From assembly GCA_017962125.1 (NCBI GenBank), contig JAGCVZ010000011.1:1-64000 (forward strand): 64,000 bases of DNA, read 5' to 3'. Every line of letters begins with the position of its first letter. Position 1 is the stretch's first letter. Position numbers and translations under genes: made by a program. The notes under the pieces were generated by a model. That model was not told the origin of the DNA, made no database searches, and saw only the letters and a list, made by a program, of their open reading frames with translations. Source of the DNA: Alphaproteobacteria bacterium (GTDB lineage Bacteria > Pseudomonadota > Alphaproteobacteria > Rs-D84). This document shows positions 55,026-64,000 of this stretch, in pieces.

Positions 55026-55049
55026 AAAACGGGCGCGAACGCGCCCGCA
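55026..55049 (-). terminator. dnaK terminator
   Basis: CGGGCGCG/CGCGCCCG stem; on the reverse strand it is followed by TTTTTTAA, so it serves dnaK. Confidence 0.75.
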
Positions 55050-55068
55050 TTAACACTAACACTTATCA

Positions 55069-56964
55069 CTATTTCTCCGAAAAATCCGCATCGCGTGCGC
55101 CATCGGATTTATTATCGTCCGACGCATTTGCACCGGCAACATTTTGCGCCTCTTGTTGTGCCTTATACACCGCTTCACCAAGTTTCATAGCCTTTTCAGT
55201 AAGCGCCTCGGTCTTTTGTTTAAGGCTTTCCGTCGTTGCATCAGACTTTGCCAATTCATCAGCCAATTCTTTCTTGGCTGTTTCAATAGCAGCCTTGTCA
55301 TCTGCGCTGATTTTATCGCCGTGTTCTTTCAATGATTTTTCAATCGCGTTGATTGCGGCTTCGGCATTATTTTTCGCCTCGGCAAGTTCGCGCTTTTTCT
55401 TATCCGCTTCGGCATTAGCAGCCGCTTCATCAACCATACGTTTGATTTCATCTTCGGATAGACCACCATCAGATTTAATCGATATCGCCTGTTCTTTACC
55501 AGTCCCCTTATCCTTGGCAGACACATGAACAATACCGTTCGCATCAATATCAAAAGACACTTCAATTTGTGGCATACCACGCGGTGCAGGCGCGATACCT
55601 TCCAAATTAAATTGCCCAAGCAATTTGTTGTCCGCCGCCATGTCACGTTCGCCTTGGAACACGCGAATTGTCACAGCCGATTGGTTATCTTCGGCGGTAC
55701 TAAACACTTGCGATTTTTTGGTCGGAATCGTAGTGTTGCGGTCAATAAGACGTGTGAACACACCACCCAATGTTTCAATCCCCAATGACAACGGTGTCAC
55801 ATCCAACAACAAGACATCTTTGACATCGCCTTTTAACACACCGCCTTGAATTGCAGCACCCATCGCGACAACTTCGTCCGGGTTCACACCTTTGTGCGGT
55901 TCGCGACCAAAGAATTCTTTGACCGTTTCTACAACCTTTGGCATACGGGTTTGACCCCCAACCAAGATAACTTCGTTAATTTGCGATTTTTCAATACCCG
56001 CATCTTTCAATGCCTTTTTGCAAGGTTCAATCGTTTTCTGAATCAAATCATCAACCAAAGATTCCAACTTTGCGCGTGTCAGTGTTGTGTTGAAATGTTT
56101 CGGCCCCGACGCATCCGCAGTAAGGAAGGGCAGGTTGATATCGGTTGACATCTTGGACGAAAGTTCAATTTTCGCCTTTTCTGCAGCCTCTTTCAACCGT
56201 TGCAACGCCAATTTATCGTTTGATAAATCAATACCTGTTTGCGCCTTGAATTCTTCAATTAAGTATTTCAACACGCGCGCATCAAAGTCCGACCCACCAA
56301 GTGCCGTATCACCATTAGTAGATTTTACTTCGAACACACCATCAACGATTTCAAGCACAGACACATCAAACGTTCCGCCACCAAGGTCATAGACTACAAT
56401 CGTTCCGTCTTTGCTTTTATCCAAACCATACGCCAACGCCGCCGCAGTTGGTTCATTCACAATACGCAAAACATTAAGCCCAGCAATACGACCATCATCT
56501 TTGGTTGTCTGGCGCTTAGAATCATTGAAATATGCCGGTACAGTAATAACAGCATCAGTAACAGTTTCACCCAAATAATTTTCCGCATCTTTTTTAAGTT
56601 TTGCAAGAATCATTGCAGAAATCTGTGATGGGGCATATTTTTTACCATCAATTTCAACCCACGCATCGCCGTTGTCGCCTGCGACAATTTTATAAGGCAC
56701 ACGTTTCATAATCTCCTTGACTTCTGGACTATCATAACGCAAACCCATAAGACGTTTAATTTCATAGATTGTATTTTCCGGGTTAGTTACAGCCTGATTC
56801 TTGGCGGTAATACCAACCAACTGTTCGCCCCCAGCAGTAATTGCAACAACCGACGGAGTTGTCCGTCCCCCTTCGGCATTTTCAATAATTTTAGGATCAC
56901 CTCCATCCATAAACGCCATGGCGGAATTTGTTGTTCCCAAATCGATACCTAACACTTTTCCCAT
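55069..56964 (-). CDS. dnaK: Chaperone DnaK (Hsp70)
   Basis: ATP-dependent chaperone of 631 residues. The N-terminus [40 protein letters not shown], the linker [13 protein letters not shown] and the substrate domain are all intact. The C-terminal lid is rich in Ala/Lys/Glu. dnaJ and grpE are not adjacent; the gene is followed only by a terminator. An upstream element at 57002-57030 looks like a heat-shock or sigma70 promoter. Confidence 0.98.
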   Translation of the reverse strand: MGKVLGIDLGTTNSAMAFMDGGDPKIIENAEGGRTTPSVVAITAGGEQLVGITAKNQAVTNPENTIYEIKRLMGLRYDSPEVKEIMKRVPYKIVAGDNGDAWVEIDGKKYAPSQISAMILAKLKKDAENYLGETVTDAVITVPAYFNDSKRQTTKDDGRIAGLNVLRIVNEPTAAALAYGLDKSKDGTIVVYDLGGGTFDVSVLEIVDGVFEVKSTNGDTALGGSDFDARVLKYLIEEFKAQTGIDLSNDKLALQRLKEAAEKAKIELSSKMSTDINLPFLTADASGPKHFNTTLTRAKLESLVDDLIQKTIEPCKKALKDAGIEKSQINEVILVGGQTRMPKVVETVKEFFGREPHKGVNPDEVVAMGAAIQGGVLKGDVKDVLLLDVTPLSLGIETLGGVFTRLIDRNTTIPTKKSQVFSTAEDNQSAVTIRVFQGERDMAADNKLLGQFNLEGIAPAPRGMPQIEVSFDIDANGIVHVSAKDKGTGKEQAISIKSDGGLSEDEIKRMVDEAAANAEADKKKRELAEAKNNAEAAINAIEKSLKEHGDKISADDKAAIETAKKELADELAKSDATTESLKQKTEALTEKAMKLGEAVYKAQQEAQNVAGANASDDNKSDGARDADFSEK

Positions 56965-57001
56965 TTTTTACTCCTATATTAAATACTTCTTGTATGCCAC
57001 A

Positions 57002-57030
57002 AATATAGTTACCGCAAAAACCATTTCAAG
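57002..57030 (-). promoter_or_regulatory. dnaK promoter, possibly RpoH-type
   Basis: On the reverse strand, CTTGAAA, a 16-base spacer from TTGAAA, and TATATT. CTTGAAA matches a sigma32 -35 element, while the -10 is closer to sigma70. This fits the expected heat-shock control of dnaK but is not proven. Confidence 0.5.
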
Positions 57031-57084
57031 ACCATAGGAATAAAAATTAACGTAAGTGTTGGCGATTAAGTGGTTAGTGACAAA

Positions 57085-57110
57085 AGCAAAACGGGCGCAA
57101 ACGCGCCCGT
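57085..57110 (-). terminator. rplY terminator
   Basis: ACGGGCGC/GCGCCCGT stem with loop AAAC; on the reverse strand it is followed by TTTT. Its stem resembles the dnaK terminator. The dispersed repeat GTCACTAACCACTTA (inverted) lies next to it at 57067-57081. Confidence 0.7.
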
Positions 57111-57131
57111 ACTTATAAATAATACCTGTCA

Positions 57132-57761
57132 CTATTTTTTAGCAGGTGCCGCCGCAGGTGTTGCGGTTGCCGCCGCAGGTTTCTTAGCATCTGCTTCTTC
57201 TGGCATCTTACCACCGATTGTAGCGAACGCTAAATCCGCCTGATGCAACCCTAATGACACGCCGTCCGGCAAAACCAAGTCCGAACCGTGAACGGTATCG
57301 CCAATTGTTAAATCTGCCAAATCCAAAACGATTTTTTCCGGTAATTTATCAACCAACGCGACCAACGAAACTTTACGCACCGCAAAGTTCAAAACACCAC
57401 CAAGTTTCAAACCCTTGGACGTGTCGGCATTTATAACCTCTACCGGAACAGACACGCACACAGGCTTCTTAACATCGATGCGTTTGAAATCAACGTGAAC
57501 GATTTTATCAGACACAGGATGATATTGAATATCCATCAGCATCGCGTCTTCTTTACCATTTTTTGTCGTAATATGAAACAGTTTTGTCCGCAGCGCTGGA
57601 ATTTGAACAATAGGCGCAAAATCACGACCAGAAATTTCAATCGCGATTGGGTCTTTTTTCTCACCATAAATCACGGCGGGGATATTTTTGTTATTACGAA
57701 TTGCACGTGCGGCCCCCTTGCCAGCAACATTGCGAATTTCTGCATTTAATTCAATTGCCAT
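57132..57761 (-). CDS. rplY: 50S ribosomal protein L25 (Ctc form)
   Basis: 5S rRNA-binding protein with the extended TL5/Ctc architecture, 209 residues. The N-terminal L25 domain (AEIRNVAGKGAARAIRNNKN) and the C-terminal beta domain (PVEVINADTSKGLKLGG...ADLTIGDTVHGSDL) are clear. An Ala/Lys/Pro-rich tail follows. AAAGGAT precedes the ATG. It is monocistronic, although pth often follows rplY elsewhere. Confidence 0.93.
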   Translation of the reverse strand: MAIELNAEIRNVAGKGAARAIRNNKNIPAVIYGEKKDPIAIEISGRDFAPIVQIPALRTKLFHITTKNGKEDAMLMDIQYHPVSDKIVHVDFKRIDVKKPVCVSVPVEVINADTSKGLKLGGVLNFAVRKVSLVALVDKLPEKIVLDLADLTIGDTVHGSDLVLPDGVSLGLHQADLAFATIGGKMPEEADAKKPAAATATPAAAPAKK

Positions 57762-57818
57762 TTTAAATCCTTTTTACTTGTCCCACGAAGCCTTGACGAC
57801 GGGGGATTGTTAGTTTTT

Positions 57819-57842
57819 GCACAACCTCCAAGGGTGTTGTGC
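57819..57842 (-). promoter_or_regulatory. Strong hairpin in the rplY leader
   Basis: GCACAAC / GTTGTGC arms with further CC/GG pairs in the loop, about 58 bases before the rplY ATG. It could be a regulatory leader structure or a terminator of the upstream gene. Confidence 0.4.
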
Positions 57843-57874
57843 GGACCGTATTATGAAACAAAATTATCGAAAAA

Positions 57875-58420
57875 TCAAGCGTTTTTTGAAGCCGCCAAGT
57901 TTAATTCAAACGCTTTCTTTGCCTGGGTAATATTTTGCACAACTGCCCACTTTCCCAAAAGGCGTTTCAACAAAATCGCATCACCGCATTTGATTGAAAT
58001 ATTACCAGTATTCTGCAATTTGATTCTGCGCGATTTTACCGGTACCAGTCGATCATTATCTTCAAAATGTACTGTTGCATGAAAATCATCAAGCTGTTTC
58101 ACTGTGGCAACATGATACGCGAATTCACCCCCAGGCAGACGTTTTAGCAATGGAACTTTAACCTGTTCAAAAGCAAATGGGGTACCACACAAACTGGGGC
58201 TTGCACCAATAGCAACATTTTTTAATCTATCATCAATCGTATGCACGTGCATCAATGGCACCCAATATCCACCTTTTACACTAGAGTGCCGCAGAAACGC
58301 ATTCTGTTCTGGACGGGGATTCAACAATATGCTTGTGGCATAATTTTCGTTATTTCCATCAGTTTCATACCCTAAAAATAGTGCCAAAACACTCGGGTCT
58401 AATTCCTTATAATTCACCAT
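57875..58420 (-). CDS. Uncharacterised 181-residue protein
   Basis: The frame opens at 58471, but AAGGG before the ATG at 58420 gives MVNYKELDPSVLALFLGYET. The product is soluble, beta-rich in appearance, with a conserved-looking LNPRPEQNAFLRHSSVKGGYW and two isolated Cys. No family is recognised. It lies between rplY and rsmD on the same strand. Confidence 0.55.
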   Translation of the reverse strand: MVNYKELDPSVLALFLGYETDGNNENYATSILLNPRPEQNAFLRHSSVKGGYWVPLMHVHTIDDRLKNVAIGASPSLCGTPFAFEQVKVPLLKRLPGGEFAYHVATVKQLDDFHATVHFEDNDRLVPVKSRRIKLQNTGNISIKCGDAILLKRLLGKWAVVQNITQAKKAFELNLAASKNA

Positions 58421-58474
58421 AGATAAGCCCTTAAATCTGTTTGTACGAATATTATAGACAAGCAAAAACAAAAG

Positions 58475-59041
58475 TCAACACAAATTGTGCCGCCGCAAAA
58501 TCAAAAAACGTGCCCGGCCGTATGTTTTATCGCGCAAGATTTCCCACTTTGTCGCATCAGGCGCATAGGGCACAATCTTTTCAATTTCCTGAACCACAAT
58601 CGTGCCATGCACCACATGGTCCGCCAAATTCGCCACAAATTCAATTCCAACGCGCGCATCTTCATATGGCGGGTCAACAAACACCAAATTCACGCGTGGA
58701 CCGTATTTCCAAATACGGGTTGCCGCATCGGATGCGTCGATTTTATACCGTGCCCAGTCAACGCCATGCACATTTTCAGTTATCGCACGCACCGCATCGG
58801 GCGATGTATCAGTAAATATCACCGTAGAATTATTATACCGCGACAGCACTTCGATTCCCAATGCACCCGAACCCGCAAAAGCATCCCATGCGTTCAGTTT
58901 GCTAAACGGTTCCAAAAGTATTTCGCCGAGCATATTAAACACCGCCGCCCGCGCCATATTCTGGGTCGGCCGTGCAGAGCGGGGCAACATGAGTTTTCGT
59001 CCACGATACGCCCCAGAAATCACTTGCAATTTTGAATCCAT
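58475..59041 (-). CDS. rsmD: 16S rRNA (guanine966-N2)-methyltransferase
   Basis: The 188-residue product has the RsmD layout: VISGAYRGRKL, RPTQNMARAAVFNML, WDAFAGSGALGIEVLSR (SAM-binding) and the catalytic VFVDPPYED. A start at 59077 is open, but the ATG at 59041 (MDSKLQ) gives the usual N-terminus. It is divergent from tadA with almost no intergenic space, so the two genes have overlapping control regions. Confidence 0.92.
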   Translation of the reverse strand: MDSKLQVISGAYRGRKLMLPRSARPTQNMARAAVFNMLGEILLEPFSKLNAWDAFAGSGALGIEVLSRYNNSTVIFTDTSPDAVRAITENVHGVDWARYKIDASDAATRIWKYGPRVNLVFVDPPYEDARVGIEFVANLADHVVHGTIVVQEIEKIVPYAPDATKWEILRDKTYGRARFLILRRHNLC

Positions 59042-59059
59042 GTGCAAAACTTTACACAA

Positions 59060-59521
59060 ATGAACATAATGAAGCAAGTTTTAAATTTGGCACGGCGCGC
59101 GGGCGTGGGTGGCGACGTTCCGATTGGTGCGGCGATTGTCCGCGATGGGGAAATTATTGCCCGCGGGGAAAACTTGGTGCAACGGAAACAGAATCCGACC
59201 CTGCACGCGGAAATCGTCGCGATAAATCGCGCTTGCAAAAAATTAGGGCAAAAATTCCTGAGCGATTGCGATATTTATGTTAGTCTTGAACCCTGTGCAA
59301 TGTGCGCAACCGCGATTTCATTTGCACGAATCCGCAACATTTACTTTGCGGCAACGGACGAAAAGGGCGGGGGCATTACCGCAAATGCACGTATTTTCGA
59401 TAACGACAAACACCTTTGGCACCCGAATATAATTCAAATACCCGAATACGCGAACGAATCCGTCGAATTACTGCGCGCCTTCTTCGCCGAGCGGCGCAAA
59501 GACAAAAAACTTGACTCTTAA
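59060..59521 (+). CDS. tadA: tRNA-specific adenosine deaminase
   Basis: Deaminates A34 of tRNA-Arg(ACG) to inosine. The 153-residue product has the zinc site HAE in LHAEIVAI and PCAMCA in YVSLEPCAMCATA, with the catalytic Glu. It also has VPIGAAIVRDGEIIARGEN. GTG 59042, ATG 59060 and ATG 59069 are all possible starts and none has a good Shine-Dalgarno; 59060 is a compromise. Confidence 0.9.
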   Translation: MNIMKQVLNLARRAGVGGDVPIGAAIVRDGEIIARGENLVQRKQNPTLHAEIVAINRACKKLGQKFLSDCDIYVSLEPCAMCATAISFARIRNIYFAATDEKGGGITANARIFDNDKHLWHPNIIQIPEYANESVELLRAFFAERRKDKKLDS

Positions 59522-59572
59522 CTATATTTGTGTTATTTCTTGTACCAAATAATCAAACAAAAGGCATACAGA

Positions 59573-60175
59573 ATGCTAAAAACCAAAAAACAATTACAAG
59601 AAATGCCCGCAAACGAAGTTGTGGATTATTTGCTAAAACACCACAAGTGGTACAGATTAAAAGCCAGATGCGAAAGTGGATTTCCTGAATACAGGGGTTC
59701 TAAGTACGGTTGGAATACATTTATAATCGCGGGTCATGCATTGTATGGCGCCAATTGGTATAACACTATAACACAGCGCGTATGTGTCGATAACCCTGAA
59801 CTTACCCTGATAAAATATAACGGCAAAAAACTTCCAAAGCATTTACCCAATCGTTGGGAAATGACTCAAGATATGAAAAACTATTGTAAGTCTGTTGACG
59901 GGAGCAAACTCGTGGCCTTATACAGCAAATTGGATTGGCGCGCTTTTGCAACACCAGGGGACAAATTCGATTCCTTGCCGGATTGGGTTCAAACTTTAAT
60001 AATTCTTGGATGCTTTATAACTTATTTTACAGTTGCGTTTTTCTGCTCAAGGCAATCGCATAAAGACAAAGACCTTAACAAACCCACGACCGTTTTGGAA
60101 CAAAAAAAGGGTACAAATTCAGCGCCATGTAATACCGCCGACTTTTATCGCTTTAAAAACGAGCTTCAACATTAA
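59573..60175 (+). CDS. Uncharacterised protein with a C-terminal membrane segment
   Basis: From the ATG at 59573 (AAAGGC upstream) the product is 200 residues. It has a soluble N-terminal part with aromatic residues, a hydrophobic segment near residue 142-162 (TLIILGCFITYFTVAFFC), and a polar tail. No family is recognised. It follows tadA by 51 bases and could be co-transcribed. Tail-anchor-like topology is possible. Confidence 0.55.
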   Translation: MLKTKKQLQEMPANEVVDYLLKHHKWYRLKARCESGFPEYRGSKYGWNTFIIAGHALYGANWYNTITQRVCVDNPELTLIKYNGKKLPKHLPNRWEMTQDMKNYCKSVDGSKLVALYSKLDWRAFATPGDKFDSLPDWVQTLIILGCFITYFTVAFFCSRQSHKDKDLNKPTTVLEQKKGTNSAPCNTADFYRFKNELQH

Positions 60176-60203
60176 CCCCCAAATCTCTCACATGCAAGAT
60201 TTA

Positions 60204-61676
60204 TTATATCAACGACCTCCCGGTCATTTCCGCCGGCGGCGTCACCCCCAGCAACTTCAAAATCGTTGGGGCAATATCGGCAAGGCCACCGTTCTTTATT
60301 TTTTTATACTTTGGTTCGCTTACCAAAATTGCGCGTACTTTGTTATTGGTATGCGCGGTCCAAGGTGCATTTGCCTTTTCATCCCACATTTTTTCCGCGT
60401 TTCCATGGTCCGCGATAATAAGCATCTTGCCATCGACCGAAAGCACCGCTGGCACTATCTGGGCCAATTGTTTATCTAAACATTCCATCGCCCGCACTGT
60501 CGCCGCTTCGTTCCCGGTATGCCCGACCATGTCGCCGTTGGCAAAGTTCAACATGATGGCATCAAACTTTCCAATACGTGGTAAAAGTGCCGCCGTAATT
60601 TCATTCGCCGACATTTCCGGCTTCATATCAAATGTTGCAACCGCCGGCGAATCAATCAGGACTTTTTCTTCGTTCGGGTAATCAATTGTCCGTTCCGCAT
60701 CCATAAAATATGTTACATGATTGTACTTTTCTGTTTCCGCAATTCTTAATTGCGATAATCCCGCCGCCGCGACAATATCACCCAAAGTGTTTTCCACCGG
60801 GATATCTGCTAGCAGTGCAGGGCAATGTTCATTTAACCCTTCGCCATATTGTGAAAAGCACAATATATGCGCGTGCGTCTGTAACATTGCGCGAACGATT
60901 TGCCGTGCCCGATCACTGCGATAATTACCGAAGACAAAACCATCTTTGCTGGTAATTGGTGTTGGATTGATAATTGTCGGTTTGATAAATTCGTCCATCA
61001 CGCCTGCGGCATAGGACCGTTTGATTGCATCCTCTATCGTTGGCGCCGATGTGTCCGCGCGCGCATTTGCAATCGCATTAAACGCCAACTCTGTTCTATC
61101 CATATTTTTATTCCGATCCATCGTCCAATAACGCCCGGACACAGTTCCAAAAAACGCCCGTCCATCAGCAAAATACGGTGTCAACATGCGTTTAATGGTT
61201 CTAACATATTTCAGTGCCGATTTTGGGGGCGTATCACGACCATCCGCGATAAAGTGAATACACACCTTTAATTTCGAATCCAAAATATATTTCATAATCT
61301 TTACTTCGTCACGCACGTCCGCATGCACGCGCCCATCGGACATTAACCCTGCAAAGTGCACAATTCCACCATCCCGCCGAACATCACTAACAAATTTGTT
61401 CAACGGTTCGTTCTTTGTCCAATCTTCACGCGCAAAACGCAACAGATATTGCATGACCACGCGCCCAGCCCCAATACAGATATGCCCAACCTCTGAATTT
61501 CCCATAAGATTTCCCGGCAACCCAACTGCTGTGCCGGATGCGCGCAAAAGTGAATTTGGATACTTTTTTATCAACCCATTAAAAAAAGGCATTTTTGCCA
61601 TAGCCACCGCATTATGCGCACGCGCCGGATTATAGCCAACGCCATCCAAAATACATAAAACAACTGTCTTTTTCAT
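60204..61676 (-). CDS. gpmI: 2,3-bisphosphoglycerate-independent phosphoglycerate mutase
   Basis: Glycolytic interconversion of 3- and 2-phosphoglycerate, Mn-dependent. From the ATG at 61676 (AGGAG upstream) the product is 490 residues. It shows LCILDGVGYNP, MGNSEVGHICIGAGRV with the catalytic Ser, IHFIADGRDTPPKSAL, NYRSDRARQIV, and the second metal site NFANGDMVGHTG and IADHGNAE. The frame opens upstream to 61811, but that part is not homologous. Confidence 0.95.
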   Translation of the reverse strand: MKKTVVLCILDGVGYNPARAHNAVAMAKMPFFNGLIKKYPNSLLRASGTAVGLPGNLMGNSEVGHICIGAGRVVMQYLLRFAREDWTKNEPLNKFVSDVRRDGGIVHFAGLMSDGRVHADVRDEVKIMKYILDSKLKVCIHFIADGRDTPPKSALKYVRTIKRMLTPYFADGRAFFGTVSGRYWTMDRNKNMDRTELAFNAIANARADTSAPTIEDAIKRSYAAGVMDEFIKPTIINPTPITSKDGFVFGNYRSDRARQIVRAMLQTHAHILCFSQYGEGLNEHCPALLADIPVENTLGDIVAAAGLSQLRIAETEKYNHVTYFMDAERTIDYPNEEKVLIDSPAVATFDMKPEMSANEITAALLPRIGKFDAIMLNFANGDMVGHTGNEAATVRAMECLDKQLAQIVPAVLSVDGKMLIIADHGNAEKMWDEKANAPWTAHTNNKVRAILVSEPKYKKIKNGGLADIAPTILKLLGVTPPAEMTGRSLI

Positions 61677-61722
61677 ATCTTTTCTCCTGTATCTAAAACA
61701 TAATAACACAAGGCTTTTTTGA

Positions 61723-61751
61723 TTGCAAAACAAAAAGAAACAGTGTATAAA
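61723..61751 (+). promoter_or_regulatory. Promoter of the XRE regulator
   Basis: TTGCAA (61723-61728), 17-base spacer and TATAAA (61746-61751), 35 bases before the ATG. Confidence 0.6.
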
Positions 61752-61786
61752 CAGTATAGGAAACCTATCATACAAAAGGGCGAAAA

Positions 61787-62200
61787 ATGTCTGGCAAAGT
61801 TTATGTACCATCTACGGTTGATCAACACATTGGCAAACGCATGCAATTACGTCGCATGATGATGGGGTTATCATTAAAAGATTTGGCTCACGTTTGTGGG
61901 GTTACATTTCAACAGATTCAAAAATATGAAAGTGCGGACAATCGCATATCTGCATCGCGTCTATTTGAAATAGGACGCGCAATGCAGACTCCGGTTTCGT
62001 TCTTTTTTGTTGGACTGCCTGGGAACATGCCCGATGAAACAAAAACCAGTCGTTCTATTCACGTCCATTCACCAAGTTCGGACGATCCATTAATTCGCAC
62101 AGAAAGCCTGGAATTAATCCGTATGTACTGGAAACTGGCCAATGATAAACAACGCGAATCCGTTATGAATTTATTAAAATCACTGGTTGGTAACGAATAA
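61787..62200 (+). CDS. XRE-family helix-turn-helix regulator
   Basis: The 137-residue product has an N-terminal Cro/C1 helix-turn-helix (KRMQLRRMMMGLSLKDLAHV, then GVTFQQIQKYESADNRISASRL), with the alphaproteobacterial signature QKYE-x-x-x-NRISASRL. A linker and a short helical C-terminal domain follow (LIRMYWKLANDKQRESVMNL). AGGG lies upstream of the ATG. Targets are not known. It is divergent from gpmI. Confidence 0.85.
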   Translation: MSGKVYVPSTVDQHIGKRMQLRRMMMGLSLKDLAHVCGVTFQQIQKYESADNRISASRLFEIGRAMQTPVSFFFVGLPGNMPDETKTSRSIHVHSPSSDDPLIRTESLELIRMYWKLANDKQRESVMNLLKSLVGNE

Positions 62201-62250
62201 TTTTTCTTTTGGTTGCCCCCAAAAACACGTTTCATACACGCCACATATTA

Positions 62251-64000
62251 CTAGTCATCGCCACCGAAAAGGATATAACAGGCCCCGTTTTCATAATATC
62301 CACCTAATTGTGTGCACTTCATTTCGTACCACGCGGCCTTGAACAAACATTGTTCGTGTTGCTTATCCCATTCTGTCAATATCTCTTCTTCTGAACCTGT
62401 ATTGTAATCCTCGCACGCAATACGTGCCGAATTTTCATAGCAACATCCCCACTCATTTGAAGCACTATTAGCAGATCCACGACCAAAAACCTCATCATAA
62501 AAAACACCAAGAGTATCGCCAATTTCCGCATCGCAACTTTGATTATACCAATGCCCATCCAAGCCTTCACAAATATCAGCCAGTTCATACTTTATATCTT
62601 CCTGTATATCCGATAGCGCCGAACCAACATATGTTCCCAACTGTGATTCCAATCGAGTTTGTGTTCCCTCCTGTGCGGTTGGATCTTTACAGTAATCATT
62701 AATAAAATTATTTATAACGTATCTCAAACTCATAGGATCCGATTCGTTACCATTCTCTGGCTCAACATGCATCCCTTTGCACTTATACGGATAATTATGC
62801 TTGCCATCATCTGGGGTACAAAGCTCTTTCAGATAATTGTCAACCGCCGCCTTACACTTTTCAACAACCGTCAAATCATCTACAACCTGGACATAGTTTA
62901 TCAAAGATTCTAACCCACATTGTTTTGCCGCATTTGCATCGCCTTTGAAATGTCCCTGAGGGTCGAACTCGCAAGTCTTGTCACCCCGCCGATATAATGC
63001 TGCACACGCAACAACCCGATCCATGCAATTATCCCGCGCAACATACCTTCCCAGCGCCCCAGCCGTTATTGCTGTTTCCTTGCTGCCTAAATTAATAATT
63101 GATTGTGACTGAGCATCATAACATTCTGCAATCGTATCAACACAAGATGATTTGACTTCGTCAACTTTGTTTGCAATAGCCTGAGCAATTTCTATAATTG
63201 CGGTTCGTTTAAATTCCGACCAAACAATATCCGCGATATTACGACAAGTATCAAGCTGCGGATCCACATATTTATTAGTACGATATCTCTCTAAAAAGTT
63301 ATTAAAATCAGGATTTGCAGTCACAACATCTGTCCCCATATCACCCAAAGTTATTAAATTTTCCAATTCAAAAAACCACGGTCTATAGTCGTCTATTGGA
63401 TTCCCAGTCGCTGGATTAATATACTTGCCTGTCGGATCAAGGCATCGTTTATATTTTTCCCCGCACGCCGTATCTGCTAACATCGCCGTCCTAACCTTCG
63501 CCAAACATTCATTTACGTCCGCCGAATTATGTGTCCGATAATCCTCTAGTCGTGCTTCTCGCAAATACTTTTCCGCCGTTCGCACCGCCTGGGCCACAGT
63601 TTCTTTTTTCTTGTTTAATGCCTTTTCATACGTATTACAATCCTGGGTTATAAGTATGTTATAAGAACTGCGCGACATAGTAAATACCGCATTATTTTCA
63701 CACATATTTTGACTAAGGCGTGAACACTGCCGTTGTGCCGCATTAAATAATGCCGTACCTTCAAGAGTGGACAAATCCTGACCATCATTATTATCAAATA
63801 AAGAGAACCCACCATCTGACCAAACATCATCAAAATCAGTAGAAAAATCCAAATCCAAAATGCCAAGCGACCCTGTTGAATTTGGAACGTTTGACTTACC
63901 ACCCCCCGATAATAAATTAGTTATATCTTCTAATAATTTTGCCGATGCACTGGTATCGCGTTTTATTGCTGCCTCGCCAATAGTTGCTGAATACATTGCT
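62251..64000 (-). CDS. Large Cys-rich protein (5' end outside window)
   Basis: At least 581 residues; the frame is still open at the right edge, so the start is probably outside the window. No family is recognised. It has many cysteines in pairs typical of disulfide-bonded exported proteins (CLAKVR...CGEKYKRC, CKGMHVE, WGCCYEN, CTQLGGYYENGACY). The terminal GGYYENGACYILFGG and WYNQSCDAE resemble short Cys-containing repeats of surface proteins. It could be another secreted or periplasmic protein of the kind seen at 46-52 kb. Confidence 0.5.
   Translation of the reverse strand, partial: AMYSATIGEAAIKRDTSASAKLLEDITNLLSGGGKSNVPNSTGSLGILDLDFSTDFDDVWSDGGFSLFDNNDGQDLSTLEGTALFNAAQRQCSRLSQNMCENNAVFTMSRSSYNILITQDCNTYEKALNKKKETVAQAVRTAEKYLREARLEDYRTHNSADVNECLAKVRTAMLADTACGEKYKRCLDPTGKYINPATGNPIDDYRPWFFELENLITLGDMGTDVVTANPDFNNFLERYRTNKYVDPQLDTCRNIADIVWSEFKRTAIIEIAQAIANKVDEVKSSCVDTIAECYDAQSQSIINLGSKETAITAGALGRYVARDNCMDRVVACAALYRRGDKTCEFDPQGHFKGDANAAKQCGLESLINYVQVVDDLTVVEKCKAAVDNYLKELCTPDDGKHNYPYKCKGMHVEPENGNESDPMSLRYVINNFINDYCKDPTAQEGTQTRLESQLGTYVGSALSDIQEDIKYELADICEGLDGHWYNQSCDAEIGDTLGVFYDEVFGRGSANSASNEWGCCYENSARIACEDYNTGSEEEILTEWDKQHEQCLFKAAWYEMKCTQLGGYYENGACYILFGGDD

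Noticed and set aside
55016-55528. 170-codon Ser/Ala-rich frame
   Set aside because: Antisense to the Ala/Lys-rich lid of DnaK, so its composition is an artefact.
1-64000. CRISPR arrays, rRNA genes and insertion sequences
   Set aside because: I saw no regular short-repeat array, no rRNA-like block and no transposase frame.

Overview
The window looks like a chromosomal segment of an AT-rich alphaproteobacterium with a compact genome, probably host- or gut-associated. The sequence-based reasons are a DUF1013/TrcR-type cell-cycle regulator next to rpoD, a DUF2155 secreted protein, an alphaproteobacterial-style RpoZ, S16 and AddA, tRNA genes with encoded CCA ends, tightly packed operons with AAGGAG-like ribosome binding sites, and several large secreted or surface proteins of unknown role. 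I cannot assign genus or species from sequence alone; a small-genome gut lineage such as RF32/Rs-D84 is a guess.

Layout. 1-1268 holds the 5' part of a repeat-bearing surface protein that runs off the left edge. 1.5-7.6 kb is housekeeping: dacA, holB, tatD, smpB, a T4 endonuclease V-like glycosylase, mtaB, rpoZ and tRNA-Ser(GGA). 7.6-9.5 kb is a small accessory insert beside tRNA-Ser that carries a Fic protein. 9.6-23.3 kb carries a NUDIX protein, a Ca2+-type P-ATPase, rpsD, trpS, a SIMPL protein, xerC, a NagZ-like lipoprotein, cysS, trcR, rpoD and a guanylate-kinase-like protein. 23.3-31.7 kb is a DNA-repair block: a membrane coiled-coil protein, a split addA, recN and xseA. 31.7-35.1 kb has an APH-type kinase and a tsaD operon with three envelope proteins. 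35.2-37.5 kb is a run of small unknown genes ending in a SemiSWEET transporter. 37.5-40.7 kb is the rpsP-rimM-trmD-rplS operon, interrupted by four small Cys-rich genes. 40.7-45.4 kb has a possible structured RNA, a surface protein, a PFK and a LysM protein.

45.4-53.0 kb is the most unusual part. It is an island at tRNA-Gly(CCC), bounded by repeats of the tRNA 3' end. It carries a two-gene operon for a 1575-residue secreted protein with an ADP-ribosyltransferase-like segment and a C-terminal HEQAH metalloprotease-like motif, plus a 441-residue secreted coiled-coil partner. A serine recombinase sits at its right side, and a decayed tyrosine-integrase 5' end lies at each border. 53.1-62.2 kb returns to housekeeping: an HD protein, gdhA, dnaK, rplY, rsmD, tadA, gpmI and an XRE regulator. 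The window ends inside another large Cys-rich secreted protein.

How the genes fit together. Many genes serve translation and tRNA modification: TsaD (t6A37) and MtaB (ms2t6A37) act in sequence, TrmD makes m1G37, TadA makes I34, RsmD and RimM serve the 30S subunit, and SmpB rescues stalled ribosomes. A second group serves recombination and repair (AddA, RecN, XseA, HolB, XerC, the endonuclease V-like protein). Envelope genes (DacA, NagZ, the DUF1460 protein, the LysM protein) act on peptidoglycan. The secreted proteins at the left edge, 41 kb, 46-52 kb and the right edge suggest a substantial investment in surface or exported factors.
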